Below, piece after piece: positions 60,174-64,000 of a DNA stretch of 64,000 bases (positions are counted from its first letter, which is position 1; every line of letters begins with the position of its first letter). The DNA lies in assembly GCA_023429375.1 (NCBI GenBank), contig JAEYVY010000011.1:1-64000 (forward strand), given 5' to 3'. The notes beneath the pieces are model-generated. The model saw only the letters and a list, made by a program, of their open reading frames with translations, had not been told where the DNA came from and did no database searches. The translations under genes were made by a program, and so were the position numbers. The stretch is from Bacteroidota bacterium. GTDB taxonomy: Bacteria; Bacteroidota; Bacteroidia; Bacteroidales; Tannerellaceae.

Positions 60174-63100
60174 ATGAAAATAAGACAATACTTAGTTTTT
60201 GCATGTTGCTTTTTTGCATGCATAGTAAAAGGGAAAGCTCAAGCGGATCCGAATCTATATGCAAAAGCGGATAAGGCAAAAATGAATCATTGGGTAGACT
60301 CCGTCTTTGACTCGATGACATACGATGAGAGAATCGGACAATTATTTATGGTAATCGCTGATCCTAAATCAGATAACCGGAATATGCAAAAGCTTCTGCG
60401 TTATGTCAATGAGTTGAAAATTGGAGGTATTTTATACCATAAAGGGAACCCTTTAGTTCAAGCCCAAGTGACCAACAAATTACAAAAAGCCTCGAAAGTT
60501 CCTCTTTTCGTTTCGCTTGATGGAGAATGGGGCCTATCCATGCGTTTGAGTGAAACCACTCGCTTTCCTAAAAACATGATGCTGGGAGCTATAGAAGACG
60601 ATGAACTAATTCGTCTTTATGGAGAGGAAGTGGCTCGTCAATGCCGCGAGATGGGTATCCAAATCAATTTTGCTCCTTCAATCGATATAAACAGCAATAC
60701 AGATAATCCGGTAATCGGACTACGTTCGTTCGGTGAAAACCCACAGGCTGTAGCTGATAAAGGGATAGCTTATGCTAGGGGACTTGAAAACGGTGGTATT
60801 ATTGCTGTTGCCAAACATTTTCCCGGACATGGCGATACGTCGGATGACTCTCATTATACACTCCCTGTTGTACGACATGATAAAAAACGCCTCGAAGAAA
60901 TAGAGCTTCTACCTTTCAAACGTTATATATACGAAGGGTTTGCCGGCATGATGACGGCCCACCTCTCTATACCTGCTCTCGACAAAAGCAAACGTCCCTC
61001 ATCATTATCCCCATTGGTTGTCAACGGACTACTCAAAAAAGAGCTTGGGTTCAAAGGCTTATGCTTTACCGATGCGTTGGCAATGAAAGGAGCTAGTGCT
61101 AATAAGAAGGATAATCCTTCGGTAATGGCTTTGCTGGCAGGAAACGACGTACTACTTGCTCCGGCTAATCCTACCAGAGACTTTCAGGCTGTAAAGGAAG
61201 CTATCGATGAAAACATACTGAATATCGAAGACATCGAAGAAAAGTGTTTGAAAATACTACGTTATAAGTATATCACGGGACTTAACAACTATAAGCCGAT
61301 TGAATTGAAGGGGCTTTTAGAAAGACTGAACTCGCCTCATGCTGCATGGATAACCGCCCGTTTGAACGCCGATGCTTTGACTTTACTAAAAAACGACAAC
61401 GAACTGATACCCTTAAAACAACTCGACAAAAAGAAGATTGCTGTCTTATCCATTGGTGGCGATAAAAAGAATCACTTTCAAGAAATGCTGAACAGATATG
61501 ATTCGGTAGCTTGTTTCAACATCGACCGCCATTCTACGGAAGTTCAAATAAAACAAGTATATTCGAAACTATCGGAATACGATGTCATCATCTGTGGCGT
61601 ACATACCGTACGAATTCCTGAAAGCGAAGCCTTACGCAAGCTAGCAGCAGAAAAGGAATTTATCTATTCATTCTTTACTATCCCCTATTTCTGTAAATCG
61701 TATGCCAAAAGCATTGAGCAAGCACAAGCTGTATTAATGGCCTACGAAAGCACTCCCTTAGCACAGGAATATGCTGCGCAATTGATATTTGGTGGTATTG
61801 CAGCAAAAGGAAAGCTACCTGTTTCCATTCCTGATTTGTATATAGCGGGAAGCGGATTGTTTACCGACAAGACACGGTTAGGTTATCATGAAGCTGAGGA
61901 AGTAGGATTAGATCAAACCAGATTGGATGTTATCGATAAAATCGTGCAAGAGGGGTTAGACGAAAAGGCTTTCCCGGGATGTCAGGTCTTAGTCGCAAAA
62001 GACGGGATGATTGTCTACAACAAATCTTTCGGTTATCAAGACAACACCCTTAAATACCCAATTACAGAGACAACAGTGTATGATGTCGCATCGATGTCTA
62101 AAGCGGCCGGAACCCTATTGGCTGTCATGAAGGCCTTCGATGAAAAGAAGTTCACCCTCAACAACAAACTATCTGAATTTGTTCCGGAATTAAAAGACTC
62201 GGACAAGAAAGATTTAACTATTAAAGAGTTGCTCTACCATCAATCCGGATTAACACCCACGATTAATTTCTATCTCAGTGCAATCGACAAAGAAAGCTTC
62301 ACCGGCAGTCTTTATAGTAAAACAAAGAATGCGACCCATCCGGTTCGTTTCGATGCACAGACCTATGTCAGAAATGATTTTAAATATTTGCCCTCTCTCG
62401 TTTCGACTACATCAAAACCGGGTTTTACAACGGAGGTAGCGAAGAACTTCTTTGTGCACGAATCATTTAAGGATACAATCATTCAATCTATTAAAAAATC
62501 GAAGCTGTCTACACGAGGTAAATATGTGTATAGTTGCGTAAACTTCATGTTGCTGAAGATGATAACAGAGAAGACGACAGGAGTTGCATTGGACGAATAC
62601 CTGAATTCGATGTTCTATAATAGGTTAGGTACACGAAACACGTTCTACAATCCGCTTCATTATATAGATACAACTCGTATTGCACCTACAGAAGACGATG
62701 GCTTTGTAAGAAGGCAATTGATTAAAGGTTATGTGCACGACGAAGCTGCTGCATTCCATGGCGGGGTATCGGGTAATGCAGGTCTATTCTCGACGGCAAA
62801 CGATATCGCCAAAATATCGCAGATGTTGCTCAACCAAGGAACGTATGGCGGAGAAACTTATTTATCTGTAGAAACAAGCCGTTTGTTTACCAGCTCGAAA
62901 AGCCCGAATAGCAGACGTGGATTAGGGTTTGACAAGCCTCATGCAGGCAATCCGAAATTATCACCCTGTGGTGTACTCGCTCCGGCTTCGGTTTATGGGC
63001 ATACAGGTTTTACGGGAACGTGTTTTTGGATAGATCCGGATAACAAACTAATCTATGTATTCTTAAGCAACCGTGTTTACCCTACAAGGGCAAATTCGAA

Positions 63101-63191
63101 ATTCGGAGAGTTAGACATACGCACACGCATTCAAGACACAATATACAAGGCATTGCTGCCAACTGAGTCAAGCTTGAATAAAGAGCAATGA
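60174..63191 (+). CDS. GH3 beta-N-acetylglucosaminidase (NagZ-like) fused to a class C beta-lactamase-like domain
   Basis: The protein has 1005 residues from MKIRQYLVFACCFFACIVKGKAQ, a signal peptide. The GH3 catalytic domain (about 40-360) has the NagZ-type KHFPGHGDTSDDSHYTLPVV with its Asp-His pair and the nucleophile region FTDALAMKGA. A GH3 C-terminal domain follows (about 400-590). The last 400 residues are a serine hydrolase with SMSK and HTG. The usual Tyr-x-Asn motif appears as YSCVN, so activity of that part is uncertain. Likely role: periplasmic turnover of peptidoglycan sugars with a peptidase-like partner activity. Confidence 0.9.
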   Translation: MKIRQYLVFACCFFACIVKGKAQADPNLYAKADKAKMNHWVDSVFDSMTYDERIGQLFMVIADPKSDNRNMQKLLRYVNELKIGGILYHKGNPLVQAQVTNKLQKASKVPLFVSLDGEWGLSMRLSETTRFPKNMMLGAIEDDELIRLYGEEVARQCREMGIQINFAPSIDINSNTDNPVIGLRSFGENPQAVADKGIAYARGLENGGIIAVAKHFPGHGDTSDDSHYTLPVVRHDKKRLEEIELLPFKRYIYEGFAGMMTAHLSIPALDKSKRPSSLSPLVVNGLLKKELGFKGLCFTDALAMKGASANKKDNPSVMALLAGNDVLLAPANPTRDFQAVKEAIDENILNIEDIEEKCLKILRYKYITGLNNYKPIELKGLLERLNSPHAAWITARLNADALTLLKNDNELIPLKQLDKKKIAVLSIGGDKKNHFQEMLNRYDSVACFNIDRHSTEVQIKQVYSKLSEYDVIICGVHTVRIPESEALRKLAAEKEFIYSFFTIPYFCKSYAKSIEQAQAVLMAYESTPLAQEYAAQLIFGGIAAKGKLPVSIPDLYIAGSGLFTDKTRLGYHEAEEVGLDQTRLDVIDKIVQEGLDEKAFPGCQVLVAKDGMIVYNKSFGYQDNTLKYPITETTVYDVASMSKAAGTLLAVMKAFDEKKFTLNNKLSEFVPELKDSDKKDLTIKELLYHQSGLTPTINFYLSAIDKESFTGSLYSKTKNATHPVRFDAQTYVRNDFKYLPSLVSTTSKPGFTTEVAKNFFVHESFKDTIIQSIKKSKLSTRGKYVYSCVNFMLLKMITEKTTGVALDEYLNSMFYNRLGTRNTFYNPLHYIDTTRIAPTEDDGFVRRQLIKGYVHDEAAAFHGGVSGNAGLFSTANDIAKISQMLLNQGTYGGETYLSVETSRLFTSSKSPNSRRGLGFDKPHAGNPKLSPCGVLAPASVYGHTGFTGTCFWIDPDNKLIYVFLSNRVYPTRANSKFGELDIRTRIQDTIYKALLPTESSLNKEQ

Positions 63192-63212
63192 GACAGACAG
63201 GGAATAAAAAAA

Positions 63213-63240
63213 GCCATCGCAAATACGATGGCCTTTTTTA
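63213..63240. terminator. Bidirectional terminator
   Basis: GCCATCG (63213-63219) pairs with CGATGGC (63226-63232), flanked by A-runs and T-runs, between the convergent GH3 gene and the small membrane protein gene. Confidence 0.88.
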
Positions 63241-63259
63241 TTTCGCATGGGAGTTGTTC

Positions 63260-63433
63260 TTAGTCTTCCAGTCTCTTATTGATAACGATATGTCCAATAT
63301 AGCCCAGTACAATTATCCCTAATCCTACAAGAAGAAGTCCGTTATCCTTAATTCCTTGAGTTCCAATAATTGCCAGGAATACAACACCAACTAGTAGAAC
63401 TATAACTCCAAGATACTTAATTAACTGTTTCAT
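63260..63433 (-). CDS. Small membrane protein, 57 residues
   Basis: The ORF begins MKQLIKYLGVIVLLVGVVFL at 63433 and ends KRLED. It has two clear membrane helices (about residues 5-24 and 32-50) joined by a short Gly/Asn/Asp turn (GTQGIKDNG) and charged ends. The terminator at 63213-63240 lies directly after it, and the gene fills the gap between two plus-strand genes, so it is almost certainly real. I recall similar short proteins as conserved Bacteroidales hypotheticals. No function is known. Confidence 0.8.
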   Translation of the reverse strand: MKQLIKYLGVIVLLVGVVFLAIIGTQGIKDNGLLLVGLGIIVLGYIGHIVINKRLED

Positions 63434-63543
63434 GGTTACAGATATTTTTTATATAATTTCTTTTCTACCGCAAATAAAGTAATAATAACCCGATTGTAAA
63501 AATATTTTAAGCGAAAAAAAACCAATCCTTTCATTTTAGCCTT

Positions 63544-63551
63544 TATATTTG
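63544..63551 (+). promoter_or_regulatory. -7 promoter element of the plsC-like gene
   Basis: TATATTTG, a perfect match, 18 bases before ATG 63570. Confidence 0.6.
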
Positions 63552-63569
63552 CAACTAAATCTGTTGACT

Positions 63570-64000
63570 ATGTTGAAGCTTGTTTATAAAATATATACTT
63601 GGCTGATATTTGCTCCTGTATTTCTTGTTCTTACCATATTAACAGCCCTAACCGTCATTGTCGGTTGCTTGATGGGTGGAGATAAGATATTCTCCTATTA
63701 TCCAGGAATGATCTGGTCACGTCTTACTTGTTATTTGGCTTTGTGTCCGGTGAAGGTTCGCGGTCGTGAGCATATTTCACGCAATAAATCATATGTATTT
63801 GTTGCCAATCACCAAGGAGCTTTCGATATTTTTCTCATTTACGGTTTCCTAGGCGTTCCAATCAAATGGGTCATGAAAGCTGGTATAGGCAATATTCCTT
63901 TTGTAGGGGCTGCATGTCGGGCTGCTGGTTTTATATTTGTTGATAATTCGACACCGAAAGCTGCTGCAAAAACGATTCTGGAGGCTGAGCATTCTTTACG
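63570..64000 (+). CDS. plsC: 1-acyl-sn-glycerol-3-phosphate acyltransferase (partial at window end)
   Basis: The first 143 codons are visible and the frame is open at the window end. An N-terminal membrane helix (about residues 10-35) is followed by the acyltransferase motif NHQGAFDIF (His-x4-Asp, about residues 91-96), then KWVMKAGIGNIPFVGAACRAAGFIFVDNS, the second and third PlsC blocks. It would acylate lysophosphatidic acid in phospholipid synthesis at the inner membrane. A perfect -7 element lies 18 bases upstream. Confidence 0.9.
   Translation, partial: MLKLVYKIYTWLIFAPVFLVLTILTALTVIVGCLMGGDKIFSYYPGMIWSRLTCYLALCPVKVRGREHISRNKSYVFVANHQGAFDIFLIYGFLGVPIKWVMKAGIGNIPFVGAACRAAGFIFVDNSTPKAAAKTILEAEHSL

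Noticed and set aside
1..64000. CRISPR array, tRNA, rRNA, transposase or prophage genes
   Set aside because: I looked for regularly spaced repeats, tRNA-like cloverleafs and transposase or phage proteins and found none that I could support.

Overview
The window is a stretch of a Bacteroidales chromosome, most likely a gut Bacteroides/Parabacteroides-type species. The evidence is a SusC/SusD pair, many Bacteroidota-only families (GldD, GldE, DUF3575, DUF3868, DUF4783, PPi-dependent phosphofructokinase), weak Shine-Dalgarno sites, and about twenty start regions preceded by the Bacteroidota -7 element TAnnTTTG. The genus is an inference. I see no rRNA, tRNA, CRISPR array, transposase or integrase.

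Layout. 1-~900 looks like the eroded edge of a mobile element: a small membrane protein, a truncated ORF and about 50% GC non-coding DNA. 1-8 kb holds a TlpA-type lipoprotein, a KamA-family radical SAM enzyme with a ferredoxin-like DUF2148 partner, and clpB. 8-18 kb holds a SusC/SusD pair, lipoproteins, PPi-phosphofructokinase, an MscS channel and a TPR protein. 18-25 kb is a minus-strand operon leuA-leuC-leuD-cimA-mgsA-leuB. 25-34 kb holds DUF3575/DUF3868 genes, a MalY-type lyase, slyD-aroC, rlmH, nadC, an acyltransferase and two rRNA methyltransferases. 34-42 kb holds an AraC regulator, a probable structured RNA and the operon ilvD-ilvB-ilvN-thioesterase-ilvC. 42-53 kb holds ppk1, a phosphodiesterase, lipA, a DPP-IV-type peptidase, phoH, purC, menG and aroE. 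53-57 kb is the Bacteroidota cluster mutY-ssb-gldE-gldD-PPTase. 57-64 kb holds two divergent Tat-exported Gfo/Idh/MocA oxidoreductases, a GH3/beta-lactamase fusion, a 57-residue membrane protein and the start of a PlsC acyltransferase.

The main discovery is a matched pair of transcription attenuators controlling branched-chain amino acid synthesis. Ahead of leuA lies a 24-codon leader ORF with five Leu and five Ile codons and no Val. Ahead of ilvD lies a 20-codon leader ORF with six Ile, four Leu and three Val codons. Each has a good -7 promoter just upstream, an intrinsic terminator just downstream, and a segment at its stop codon that can pair with the terminator's 5' arm as an antiterminator. 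The two leaders start with the same ten bases and share a terminator core, so they look like paralogues. Their codon content matches the operon products: ilvBNCD serves Ile, Leu and Val, whereas the leu operon, which carries a citramalate synthase-like gene, would serve Leu and Ile but not Val.

Other points of interest are a probable 250-nt structured RNA between the AraC gene and the ilv operon, methylglyoxal synthase inside the leu operon, perfect long inverted repeats abutting kamA (21 bp) and mutY (20 bp), and a dispersed hairpin family built on AACGTTCGGGGTG seen at two loci.
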